A DNA stretch of 64,000 nucleotides from NCBI GenBank assembly GCA_942493035.1, contig OW818666.1:1860001-1924000 (forward strand), written 5' to 3'. How positions within the stretch are numbered: the first letter of the stretch is position 1; the number at the start of each line of letters is the position of its first letter. Below the pieces are notes generated by a model that was not told where the DNA came from, did no database searches, and worked only from the letters and a program-made list of their open reading frames with translations. The position numbers were made by a program, and so were the translations under genes. This stretch comes from WRGT01 sp942493035 (GTDB lineage Bacteria; Spirochaetota; UBA4802; UBA5550). Of the stretch, positions 43,566 through 52,321 are shown piece by piece.

Positions 43566-44145
43566 ACTGTACCCTCATTAAATCTTAAAATGATAAATAT
43601 ATTATAAGCACTAAAAAATTGGTGATAAAAATGATCCACGCCGCGTCAAAGACGCAGATGAGATCAATCTTCAATTTTTACACAAAATATATGTTAAAGA
43701 ATTAACACAATCTCAATAATATTGAGTTACATACTGTATTTCTGTTAAATAAAAATACAGTATTATTTAATATTTTTATAAAATTCTTCAATTATAAACC
43801 TACACCTATAAACCGGGATTATCCAGTCTCCGCCAGCCAGAGCGCGACGGAGAGCAATTTAAATTTCCATTTAGTAGTAGATATAACAGAATGGTGGCGG
43901 TTTATTTTTGGGGGCACAGCGCTTAGCGCTGCGCCTGAATTGGGGGGATTACGGGGGCAACCCCCGTAATCCCCCCACTTTCAGCGTATGCGGAGCATAC
44001 GCACCCCCAAAAATATTTTGCTAGCCATCAGAACAGCAGAACAGCATAAAAAAGAATTTAAAACAATTGACCGGAACCGGAATAAGCATTATATTAAAAA
44101 CTTATCACTACTGAACTCAGTGATTATATAGTATAAGGAGATTTT
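43566..44145. repeat. Repeat-rich intergenic region with a 16-bp palindrome
   Basis: It holds decayed family B hairpins near 43630-43690 (CACGCCGCGTCAAAGACGC) and 43800-43880 (AAACCGGGATT...GACGGAGAG), then a palindrome at 43942-43976: GGGGGGATTACGGGGG, CAA, and its exact complement. Small hairpins flank it (AGCGCTTAGCGCT near 43918; GCGTATGC GGA GCATACGC at 43983-44001). A near-identical palindrome is at 47291-47327. AAGGAG precedes panE. Confidence 0.8.
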
Positions 44146-45054
44146 ATGAAAGCTGGAATCATCGGCGCCGGAGCACTTGGATCGCTCTTTGCGCATCATT
44201 TTCACGAACACCTTGTCGAATTTGTTATATACGAAAAAGATGCAGAAGTAGTTGAAAAAATCAGAGATAACGGAATCAATCTTATAAAGGGTGAAACCTC
44301 CAGAATAATCAAGCCCTCTATAAGTTCATCTCCGGATATTCTTTCAGATGCGGATATAGTATTTCTTTTTGTTAAAAGCTATTCCACAACTGAAGCTCTT
44401 CAAAAAATTGTAGATCATTTAAACAAAAACTCAGTTATTGTATCTCTTCAGAACGGATTGGGAAATATTGAAGAGATCAGAAAGCTGATTTCCGCCGAAC
44501 GGATAGTATATGGATCGACAACTTTCGGTGCGGCAAAATCTTCACCGGTCGAGGTAATTTCAGGCGGCTCAGGTGTAACAAACATCGGGGGAGATGAGAG
44601 CGGACACGTACAAAGAGTTCATCATCTTCTGAATAGCGCAGGTCTTAATTCATACACAGTTGATGATCCCGATTACTACCTGTTGCACAAAGCTGTAATC
44701 AATGCCGGGATTAATCCTATAGCTGCAATACTCAATATAGCCAACGGTGAGATACTGACAAACAGTTATGCCTCTGCACTTCAGGAAAAAATTGTACTGG
44801 AGGGGGTAAACTCAGCAGCTGCAAATAATATAAATCTCGACTACACAGAGATGCTTAAAACTACACGGGATGTGTGTGAAAAAACAGCATCAAATATATG
44901 TTCAATGCTTCAGGATCTGAGGAACGGACGCAAAACCGAAATAGACAGCATCAACGGAAAGATAATAGAATATGCTGCCGGAAAAGGGATTGAGACTCCA
45001 TACAACAAATCCCTCTATCTTCTGATAAAATCGATGGAAACCAGGATTAAGTAA
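44146..45054 (+). CDS. panE: 2-dehydropantoate 2-reductase (ApbA/PanE family)
   Basis: 302 residues. The NADP Rossmann motif IIGAGALGSLFAHHF opens the protein, NGLGN and the catalytic Lys region (LLHKAVINAGINPIAAIL) follow, and the C-terminal helices carry ENICSMLQDL-like (SNICSMLQDLRNGRKTEID, the substrate Glu/Ser motif). It reduces 2-oxopantoate for CoA synthesis, though paralogues act on other 2-oxo acids. AAGGAG lies seven bases before the ATG. It converges on the GGDEF gene with an eight-base overlap. Confidence 0.88.
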   Translation: MKAGIIGAGALGSLFAHHFHEHLVEFVIYEKDAEVVEKIRDNGINLIKGETSRIIKPSISSSPDILSDADIVFLFVKSYSTTEALQKIVDHLNKNSVIVSLQNGLGNIEEIRKLISAERIVYGSTTFGAAKSSPVEVISGGSGVTNIGGDESGHVQRVHHLLNSAGLNSYTVDDPDYYLLHKAVINAGINPIAAILNIANGEILTNSYASALQEKIVLEGVNSAAANNINLDYTEMLKTTRDVCEKTASNICSMLQDLRNGRKTEIDSINGKIIEYAAGKGIETPYNKSLYLLIKSMETRIK

Positions 45055-46012
45055 ACCCCACAGCTCTGTCTCGGCCCTCTTCCTTGGCACGGTAGAGGGC
45101 TTTATCAGACCTGTCCTTCAGCTCATCGGCATTAGATGCATTATGCGGCATTGTGGCAAATCCCATACTGCATGAAAGCCGGAGCTCTTCATGTTCAGGA
45201 AATCTCAGTTCACGGATAGCAGAGCATAATGCGTCACACTTCTTCTGCGCAGACGCTGCATCTGTACCGGGAAATATAAAAATAAATTCATCCCCGCCGT
45301 ACCGGACCAGAATATCATCCTGACTGAATACATCGCGGAAGACCTGAGCCGAGATAACAATTAGGCCATCACAGAACTCCTGTCCGTATTTTGTGTTGAG
45401 TGAACCGAACCTGTCCATATCAAACATTACAAAACTCAGACTGCTCCCCTCCGTCCTGGCGCGGTTAACCAGTCCCTCAAATGACTCCTCGAGATAACGC
45501 CTGTTGAAAAGACCCGTTGCAGGATCGGTAATAGCCCGTTTTCGTGATTCGGCACCCCACTGAACCATCTGAGTTACAAAAGCACCGACATTCATCAATC
45601 TCTTAACCGTTATCGAGAGCATCTTATTCATAATTTTTACTGCACATTCAGGCATTGTACGGGTGATCCGCATAAAATCATCAGCATGCATAACAAGAAA
45701 AGTACTGTCTTCGATTACACGGCAGTTAGCCGATCTCGGGGCCTGTTCAATGATGGACATCTCTCCAAAAAAATTTCCCGCCATGATATCGGAGAGAACA
45801 ACCTCCTTACCCTCTTTATCGATTATGAAAATCGAAACTCCCCCTTTCACAATTACATAAAGCTCATCTCCGGGATCACCCTCTCTGAATATCAGTTCAC
45901 CGGCCTTCAATTCTCTATGCTTCATTTCAGCTGCAATTTTATTAAGATCATCCCCGCAGGTATCTTCGAATATTGAGATATTCTTCAGTATATTTTCATT
46001 ATCATTCATCAT
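45047..46012 (-). CDS. cNMP-binding diguanylate cyclase
   Basis: 321 residues. Residues ~10-125 are a cyclic-nucleotide-binding domain with the cassette FGEMSIIEQAPRSANC. The C-terminal ~160 residues are a GGDEF domain with an intact active site (RYGGDEFIFIFPG) but without the RxxD inhibition site expected five residues before it (SQDD instead). It should make cyclic di-GMP under control of cAMP or cGMP. Its ATG overlaps the stop of its paralogue at 46012, so the two are made together. Confidence 0.88.
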   Translation of the reverse strand: MMNDNENILKNISIFEDTCGDDLNKIAAEMKHRELKAGELIFREGDPGDELYVIVKGGVSIFIIDKEGKEVVLSDIMAGNFFGEMSIIEQAPRSANCRVIEDSTFLVMHADDFMRITRTMPECAVKIMNKMLSITVKRLMNVGAFVTQMVQWGAESRKRAITDPATGLFNRRYLEESFEGLVNRARTEGSSLSFVMFDMDRFGSLNTKYGQEFCDGLIVISAQVFRDVFSQDDILVRYGGDEFIFIFPGTDAASAQKKCDALCSAIRELRFPEHEELRLSCSMGFATMPHNASNADELKDRSDKALYRAKEEGRDRAVGFT

Positions 46013-46989
46013 CAGACTTCAATATCCTCCGGGAAAAGAATAACATTTCCACCCTTCGCACGTCCTGCCAGAGGGAGCTCATGTGCAAGCAGTATCAGCT
46101 CATCGGAAATGTCTGCATGTCCGGGAAAAACAGCAATCCCAATGCTCATTGAAAGCTGAACATCTCCTGTTTTAACAGCTTCTGATATATCGAGATTATT
46201 AAACATTCTGAGTATCCGCCCGGCCTCTTCGTAACATTCATCACGGCCGCGCCCGGGAAGAATAACTCCAAGCTCGTTCCCCATATAACGGAGAACAGTC
46301 CCGCTCTCCCCCATGAAATGATTAAGTGCTGCAGCCATAATCTTCAGAGTATCATCCCCTGCTTCATGACCGAATGTATCATTAATATATTTAAAGTTAT
46401 CCGGTTTCATAAGGAGGAGTCCAACAGGCTCTGAACGGTTTTTCATCAATCCAGGAAGAGTCTCCTCCAGATAGGTTTTGTTCAGCAGACCTGTAAGCTT
46501 GTCACCGTAAACCTGGCGTTTCAGCTCCTGAATCAATGCCGAGTTTTCCCTCACCATTGAATTGGCGTTCCTGATTCTACCTGATATTACTTTTAAAAAC
46601 TCATAAAGTATTACTGCCGCAATTTCGGGATGATTTTCCAGAATAGTTTTAAAACTCTCACCTTCACCGGGTATCCGGAGCAGTGTAGCATCAGAAGATG
46701 TTATAACCGCTGCATTGAAATCGGATCCGGTAAAAAATTCCAATTCACCTATAATGTCACCCGGCACAAGCTCCGCAATGATCGAAACCCCTTCATAAGG
46801 ATCGACCTTTACTACCTGAACAGAACCTGAAACAACTATGTATAAAACTCCTGATTTACTCCCTTCGGGAAAAACTTCATCTCCCGACATATAAGAGATA
46901 AAACCGGAATATCCAGATATAAGCTCTAGACCAGTAGCATCAAGCGATGCAAATATTTCGGCTTTCAAAAGCCATTCTTTTTTTTCCAT
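46012..46989 (-). CDS. cNMP-binding protein with degenerate GGDEF domain
   Basis: 325 residues, same layout as its downstream paralogue: cNMP domain (~10-125), helix linker, GGDEF domain. The signature reads MGNEL instead of GGDEF (LRYMGNELGVILPG), so cyclase activity is very unlikely. The cNMP cassette (IGELEFFTGSDFNAAV) also lacks the Arg. Tandem pairs of one active and one inactive domain often form regulatory heterodimers; that is inference here. Confidence 0.85.
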   Translation of the reverse strand: MEKKEWLLKAEIFASLDATGLELISGYSGFISYMSGDEVFPEGSKSGVLYIVVSGSVQVVKVDPYEGVSIIAELVPGDIIGELEFFTGSDFNAAVITSSDATLLRIPGEGESFKTILENHPEIAAVILYEFLKVISGRIRNANSMVRENSALIQELKRQVYGDKLTGLLNKTYLEETLPGLMKNRSEPVGLLLMKPDNFKYINDTFGHEAGDDTLKIMAAALNHFMGESGTVLRYMGNELGVILPGRGRDECYEEAGRILRMFNNLDISEAVKTGDVQLSMSIGIAVFPGHADISDELILLAHELPLAGRAKGGNVILFPEDIEV

Positions 46990-47625
46990 AACAATAGTAT
47001 AATCTCAGATTAAATAATATTTGAGTATCTACACATAAACAATTGGTAAATTTATCTCCTCCGCGCCGGTGGCGCGGCGGAGATAAAATACCAGCTATTT
47101 TAAACAGTTACTTATTTAAGACACAATTTCTCATTAGTGCAATTATTGAAAATCATTTTTTCAACTTACAGTACATGAGTCTTTATAGACAAATCTATAT
47201 TTTTTGTAAAGAACTATACAGATACATTATGTGATCTTTCGAGTAGTAATATATTGTAAAATGCGCGAATGCTTCGCATACGCGGGAATCGTGGGGGATT
47301 ACGGGGGTTCCCCCCGTAATCCCCCACTCCCTGCCCATCACGAAGCGATGGGTTCTTGAAAATAATCTGCTGTTATCATTTCGTATCTAATAATAAACTG
47401 GAAATAAAATATCCCCCGCCGCCCCCGGGCGGCATAAAAAATTTAAAAAAAATCATCTATGAATAATATTTTTTTTTAACAAACAGAGTATTTCATAATC
47501 AGAAAAAATATTTACTGCTCATAAAACGGTGCGATTCTATCTCCATCGCGTTTCTGGCGCGGTGAAAAACATTTTAACACAGTTTTTGAGAACATAGAAA
47601 AACAATTACAATCATGAGGTATACT
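46990..47625. repeat. Intergenic repeat cluster: three family B hairpins and a 17-bp palindrome
   Basis: Family B copies at ~47035-47115 (stem 47053-47085, one mismatch), ~47385-47450 (CCCGCCGCCCCCGGGCGGC) and ~47517-47590 (decayed, with the flanks CTCATAAAACGGTGCGATTC and AACATTTTAACACAGTTTTTGAG). Between them a palindrome at 47291-47327 (GTGGGGGATTACGGGGG and exact complement) repeats that at 43942-43976. No ORF. GAGG just before 47626 serves htrA. Confidence 0.8.
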
Positions 47626-48774
47626 ATGAAATTAAAAAAATTCCGCTTGTATGGAATTACAACTCTGCTTTCATTAACACTTCTTTCCATTATTATGATT
47701 TCCGGTGTATTTTCAAAAGATCAGGACTCATTCGGTTTATCAGGCAAATCGCCGCTTAGAGAAGAAGAATCTGTGGCCGATGCAGTGAAGGTCCAGGACA
47801 TCTTTAAAAAAGTATATGAAATCAATAAGAACAGCGTGGTTTACATCAGTACGGAACAGACAATAAAAATGCAGCAGAATCCTTTCTTCAACGATCCATT
47901 TTTCAAGGACTTTTTTGGTTCTGATATGAAGATGCCCAAAACTCAAAAAAGAACAGGTCTTGGTACGGGATTTATTATTTCTGAAGATGGTTTTATCTGT
48001 ACAAACTATCATGTTGTTGCCGGTGTAGATAAAGTAAAAGTTAAAGTGGATAAAACAGTTTATGATGCCTCCGTTGTCGGATTTGATGAGAGGACGGACC
48101 TTGCACTGATAAAAATAAACGCTAATGGTAAACTGACTCCGGTATACTTTGGTAATTCAGATACAATCAGTGTCGGAGACTGGGCGATTGCAATTGGTAA
48201 TCCCTTCGGTCTGGACCGTACATTTACAGTGGGAATAATAAGTGCAGTTGCACGACGTGATGTCGATCTTATGGGTGATTCCCAGACTCAGATACAGACC
48301 GATGCTTCAATAAATCCCGGCAACAGCGGCGGACCGCTATTGAATATTTACGGTGAAGTCATCGGGGTCAACAGGATGATATACTCTCAATCAGGGGGAA
48401 ATATCGGGATAGGTTTTGCCATACCAATCAATACAGCCAAAGGTGTATTGGAACAGCTCAAGAAGCATAAAAAGATAAAAAGAGGCTACATCGGAGTTCA
48501 GATTGTACCGCTGACGGAAGAATACAGCAAAGAACTTGGACTTAAAGAAAATTCCGGTGCTCTTGTGGGACAAATTACAGATGGAGGACCTGCCGATAAA
48601 GGGGGTATAATTACCGGAGATGTAATCCTCACAGTCGGCGGAAAAGAGATAAAAAATTTTGGCGACCTGATTTCGGAAGTCGAAAATGCCGGGATAGGTA
48701 AAACTTTAAAGATTGAAGTCTGGCGTAATAAATCAAAGATTACACTTTTTATAACAGTTGCAGAAAGACCGTAA
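47626..48774 (+). CDS. htrA: HtrA/DegP-type periplasmic serine protease
   Basis: 382 residues from the ATG at 47626 (MKLKKFRLYG), with GAGG eight bases upstream; an earlier in-frame ATG at 47614 has no such site. An N-terminal membrane segment or signal (LLSLTLLSIIMISGVFS) is followed by a trypsin-like domain with the triad in NYHVVAG (His), ERTDLALIK (Asp) and NPGNSGGPL (Ser), then one PDZ domain (KRGYIGVQIVPLTEEYS...). It degrades or refolds damaged envelope proteins. A good terminator follows. Confidence 0.94.
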   Translation: MKLKKFRLYGITTLLSLTLLSIIMISGVFSKDQDSFGLSGKSPLREEESVADAVKVQDIFKKVYEINKNSVVYISTEQTIKMQQNPFFNDPFFKDFFGSDMKMPKTQKRTGLGTGFIISEDGFICTNYHVVAGVDKVKVKVDKTVYDASVVGFDERTDLALIKINANGKLTPVYFGNSDTISVGDWAIAIGNPFGLDRTFTVGIISAVARRDVDLMGDSQTQIQTDASINPGNSGGPLLNIYGEVIGVNRMIYSQSGGNIGIGFAIPINTAKGVLEQLKKHKKIKRGYIGVQIVPLTEEYSKELGLKENSGALVGQITDGGPADKGGIITGDVILTVGGKEIKNFGDLISEVENAGIGKTLKIEVWRNKSKITLFITVAERP

Positions 48775-48820
48775 TATTTCTCCGGCATACATTTCCAGTT
48801 AAACATATATACTCATCAGC

Positions 48821-48847
48821 AGCCCCCGGATAATACGGGGGCTTTTT
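48821..48847 (+). terminator. Rho-independent terminator of htrA
   Basis: 8-bp stem AGCCCCCG (48821-48828) and CGGGGGCT (48836-48843), seven-base loop, then TTTTT. It lies 47 bases after the htrA stop. Confidence 0.85.
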
Positions 48848-48935
48848 AAAACAAAAAAATGTTTTTAAAGAAACAGTTCGTCCGATAAATATATCATACA
48901 GGTAGTCTGTTTAACTCAATCTTTAAGGATGTATT

Positions 48936-50168
48936 ATGACATTGAAAGAAGTTTTAAAAAATATACAAAACCCGGCTCTGACCCTTATTTTTGTTATCAC
49001 CCTCTCCATAGCCGCAACTGCACAGATAGAGACAATTAATGAGAAAAAAGTCACACCGCCCAAAGCGAACACCACAGTTGTAGACGATAAAAACAAGTCA
49101 ACATCAGTTGATCCCAAAAAAGCAGGAACTGATAACGCTAAAAAAGAGACCGATCCAAAAAAAGAAACTAAAAAACCTGAAGTATGGGATGATGCAAAAA
49201 AAGGGGAGAAGATTGAATCGACCCTTGAATATGGTATGCAAAAAGACCGTAAAATAGCAATTACAATGATCAGCGACATTAAAGATGAACAGATTAAATC
49301 TAAACTGATACAAAAACTTGTATTTATAATTGAAAATGATTCTGATATCGAAGTAAGAAAAGCGGCAGTTACGGCAATCGGCGACCATAAATCGGAAATC
49401 TCAGCTCCTGCACTTATTAAAGCGCTCGACGACGAATCTGAAGATATAAAAATTGCAGCATGTTATGCCCTTGGAAGAATAAAAGCTGAATCTGCAAAAA
49501 CTAAACTTGTTGAGTTATTCAGCAAACAGGACCTCAAACTCGATTCGAATTTCACAGATGCTATTATAATGACTCTTTCTGACATCAAAGCTCCGGATAT
49601 ACTCGAAGCTGCGGTAACCGCAGCGAAGGACATTACGACATCAAGAATGATCCGTGAACGATTAATAATTTATATCGGATACACAGGTTCAGTAACTCAA
49701 AAAGATTTTTTAGTTGAACTCTATAAGAACGATGAAGAAGATACTCTCATAAGATCATACGCCATTAAAGCAATAGCCCGGCTGAAACTTAAAGAATCGA
49801 CACAGGATATTAAAGATCTGATAAAAGAAATCGACTCGTATCCATTTGCAAAAAGAAAAAAATATTACGAAATATATATGCACTCCGTTGCCGCACTGGT
49901 TGAGATGGGTGACACCGACTCGATTGGTCTGCTGATGAATTCACTCCGGAGCGACAACACCTCCGTTCGATTAAAAGCTGTAAATCTTATAAAAGAATTC
50001 AATGATGAAAGAACAATTGACATATTAAAATATAAAATGAAAAATGATCCCAGTGGAAAAGTAAGAAAAGCCGCCAGAAAAGCTCTTGAGGATAAAGGGC
50101 TTATTGAAAAAGGTGAAAAGGAAGAAGACCTGAAAAATGATTTTGAAAAAGATGATAAAGATGAATGA
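48936..50168 (+). CDS. Exported HEAT-repeat protein
   Basis: 410 residues. Signal peptide ~1-30, then a low-complexity Lys/Asp/Thr/Pro linker (~35-85), then HEAT-type helical repeats from ~90 to 385 (EVRKAAVTAIGDHKSEISAP, IKIAACYALGRIKAESAK, VRLKAVNLIKEFNDERT, VRKAARKALEDKG), and an acidic tail. HEAT scaffolds bind proteins. A family A repeat with one mismatch lies in the signal peptide at 48974-48985 (coding PALTL), so the repeat forms part of its hydrophobic core. It overlaps the next gene by eight bases. Confidence 0.82.
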   Translation: MTLKEVLKNIQNPALTLIFVITLSIAATAQIETINEKKVTPPKANTTVVDDKNKSTSVDPKKAGTDNAKKETDPKKETKKPEVWDDAKKGEKIESTLEYGMQKDRKIAITMISDIKDEQIKSKLIQKLVFIIENDSDIEVRKAAVTAIGDHKSEISAPALIKALDDESEDIKIAACYALGRIKAESAKTKLVELFSKQDLKLDSNFTDAIIMTLSDIKAPDILEAAVTAAKDITTSRMIRERLIIYIGYTGSVTQKDFLVELYKNDEEDTLIRSYAIKAIARLKLKESTQDIKDLIKEIDSYPFAKRKKYYEIYMHSVAALVEMGDTDSIGLLMNSLRSDNTSVRLKAVNLIKEFNDERTIDILKYKMKNDPSGKVRKAARKALEDKGLIEKGEKEEDLKNDFEKDDKDE

Positions 50169-50583
50169 TGAAAAAAACAGAATGGAAAGTAAAAGCATAA
50201 AAGAAAAGATGAAGGAACTCGTTTCAATTTCGGGCTTCACTCTCCTTGCTGCTTTTCTGGCTCTCTTTTTAGCAGATCTGGTATTTTTCCCCCTGGCATA
50301 TTACTCCGTTAGAAACGTAGATATTTTCAATATACTATTCAGATATACAGGAATTACCTTTGTATCAGCAGTACTTATTCTGCTTCTGTTTCTTAAAGTA
50401 AAAACACTTTATAAAAACGGAAGCACTCTAAAATCTATTATTGTATATGTTTTTTTAAGACCATTCCAGTATATAGGATTTTTGATATTTGTTCTTCTGA
50501 TACTGGCTCTTCTTGTCGCGATTATATATCTTCTCTTCAGTTCAAATTACTACCATCTGCATAGAATAGCCGGCGGTGCATAA
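50161..50583 (+). CDS. Small membrane protein, function unknown
   Basis: About 140 residues from the ATG at 50161; the frame opens at 50137 inside the HEAT gene. Three membrane helices: TLLAAFLALFLADLVFFPLA, ITFVSAVLILLLFLKV and IGFLIFVLLILALLVAIIYLL. No family recognised. It overlaps the HEAT protein's stop and ends two bases before the next start, so the three genes form an operon, perhaps building one envelope complex. Confidence 0.65.
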   Translation: MNDEKNRMESKSIKEKMKELVSISGFTLLAAFLALFLADLVFFPLAYYSVRNVDIFNILFRYTGITFVSAVLILLLFLKVKTLYKNGSTLKSIIVYVFLRPFQYIGFLIFVLLILALLVAIIYLLFSSNYYHLHRIAGGA

Positions 50584-50585
50584 AT

Positions 50586-51536
50586 ATGGCGATTAAAGCA
50601 TTCGACAAATATTTCTGGAATCTCCCTCAACTGAGCAAAGAATCCGATTTCGAAAAGTTCTGGGAAAAATCAATCTCTGACATAAAAAAAATTCCGATTG
50701 AACCTGAAATTGTAGATGATCACAAGAAGTATACTTCTAAATTCAAAGCATACAATATATCCTATAACGGATTTTTAAAAGCACGGGTAAAGGGAGTGCT
50801 GTACGTACCTAAAAAGAGTGATAAAAGCAGAGTTATAATTCATCTTCACGATTATAACAGATATCCCGATAAAAGCATTGCAAAAGTTCTTTCAGATAAA
50901 ACGGCTCATCTCTTTTTAATAATGCGCGGCCATGATATAATTGAAAACAGAACCGAAGAGGAGCTCGCACAGGATAGACCACTCGGATTTATTGTAGAGA
51001 ATATTATTGATATGGAAACATATTATGCGCGTTCAGTTTATCTGGATGTTTACAGATCAATAGATTTTCTCAGACTTGTAAATTTTATAGACTGCAGTAA
51101 AATCGGCATTTACGGGAAAGGCTTCGGTGCGGCAGCGGGATTTTTTACAGCTGTATATTCAAACAGAATCGGAGCAATAGTAATGGATTCACCACTGTTC
51201 TGCAATCTTCCGCTAAGTCAGAACATATCTGCAAGTGATACATCGCGCGAGATAAATGATATCATCAATGTACAGAAAGCAAAAAAAAGTCAGATCAAAA
51301 AGAATCTCACTTATTTTGACATTATAAATTTTTCACACAGCATAACATGTCCTGCACTCTTCATAACGGGGCTGAAAGATACAATCTCCCCTTCCGAATG
51401 TGTAATGGGACTTTTCAACAATGTCCAGGGAGAAAAAACAATAGAAGTTTATCCCGAAGGGGGGAATGAAGCCGGAGGAGAAGCTCAGCAGTTAAAAGCT
51501 GTAAACTGGCTGATAGACTCAGTGCTGACAGATTAA
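50586..51536 (+). CDS. AXE1/acetyl-esterase-like alpha/beta-hydrolase lacking its catalytic residues
   Basis: 316 residues resembling the acetyl xylan esterase (AXE1) family: WEKSISDIKK N-terminal helix, ARVKGVLYVPKK, RGHDI where the family has RGQ, and the strand-turn IGIYGKGFGAA. The nucleophile elbow GxSxG reads GKGFG, with Gly at the Ser position (~179). The catalytic Asp remains in TGLKDTISP, but the His region reads YPEGGNEAGGE. It is probably not a hydrolase and may be a binding subunit of the HEAT/membrane-protein operon. Confidence 0.72.
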   Translation: MAIKAFDKYFWNLPQLSKESDFEKFWEKSISDIKKIPIEPEIVDDHKKYTSKFKAYNISYNGFLKARVKGVLYVPKKSDKSRVIIHLHDYNRYPDKSIAKVLSDKTAHLFLIMRGHDIIENRTEEELAQDRPLGFIVENIIDMETYYARSVYLDVYRSIDFLRLVNFIDCSKIGIYGKGFGAAAGFFTAVYSNRIGAIVMDSPLFCNLPLSQNISASDTSREINDIINVQKAKKSQIKKNLTYFDIINFSHSITCPALFITGLKDTISPSECVMGLFNNVQGEKTIEVYPEGGNEAGGEAQQLKAVNWLIDSVLTD

Positions 51537-51589
51537 AATCACCGGTCTCGTTCAGCACAACATTACCTTTTAGATTATAAATCAGTATT

Positions 51590-51660
51590 TATTCCTTAAC
51601 TTTTTTAAAGTAAAAAAAACTCTATTATCCCCGCCGCCGAAGGCGGCGGGGATATATAAT
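51590..51660. repeat. Family B hairpin between convergent genes
   Basis: 13-bp perfect stem, TATCCCCGCCGCC (51626-51638) and GGCGGCGGGGATA (51642-51654), loop GAA. The left flank (TATTTATTCCTTAACTTTTTTAAAG) matches that of the copy at ~54605-54690, so these two form a subtype of the family. It may serve as a two-way terminator. Confidence 0.8.
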
Positions 51661-51681
51661 ACTACTGATTATAAATAACAA

Positions 51682-52311
51682 TTACACAATTTTTTCATTC
51701 ATAATGTATGGTACAAATGTCGCCCGGCCGATTATCTCTTCAAAAAAACCGGTTTCACCTTTTTTCACAAATCTTTTAATCTGATGATTGCTGCCGCTTT
51801 CATCTACTGGTATAACAAGGATTCCTCCGTCGTTCAGCTTCGCAAGCAGATCTGCAGGGAATATTCTAACTCCCGCTGAAACTATAATTCTGTCAAAAAT
51901 TTCATCTATATCATTGAAATTATCGCCGTTGATTACTTTCACATTTCCGTAGCCCAGAGAGTTCAACACTATCATAGAACGATCTGCAAGTTCGGGAATT
52001 CTCTCCATAGCGGTAATCTCTCCTGCAAGTTCAGCCAGTACCGCAGCCTGATAACCTGAGCCTGATCCGATTTCGAGAACCTTCTCATCACCGGTAAGTC
52101 TCAAAGACTGAACCATTGTAGCAACTACAGACGGGGTGGAGATTGTCTGCCCGAAACCGATAGGGAGAGAAGTATCATCATATGCCCGATAGCAGAGAGC
52201 CTCGGACATGAACTGATCTCTAGGGACCTTCATCATTGCTTCAAGAACAGAACCGGATGATATCCCTTTCTGTTCAAGCTTAATCACCATATTCCGTCTT
52301 GCATTAAACAT
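51682..52311 (-). CDS. pcm: Protein-L-isoaspartate O-methyltransferase
   Basis: 209 residues from the ATG at 52311 (MFNARRNMVIKLEQKGI), ten bases after the upstream stop, which matches the ~208-residue length of E. coli Pcm; a longer frame starts at 52356 inside the previous gene. Motifs: ALPIGQ-like SLPIGFGQTISTP, VLEIGSGSGYQAAVL and LNDGGILVIPV. It repairs isoaspartyl residues in aged proteins. The ribosome site is weak, so coupling to the upstream NHL-protein gene is likely. Confidence 0.92.
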   Translation of the reverse strand: MFNARRNMVIKLEQKGISSGSVLEAMMKVPRDQFMSEALCYRAYDDTSLPIGFGQTISTPSVVATMVQSLRLTGDEKVLEIGSGSGYQAAVLAELAGEITAMERIPELADRSMIVLNSLGYGNVKVINGDNFNDIDEIFDRIIVSAGVRIFPADLLAKLNDGGILVIPVDESGSNHQIKRFVKKGETGFFEEIIGRATFVPYIMNEKIV

Positions 52312-52321
52312 TCTATCACTG

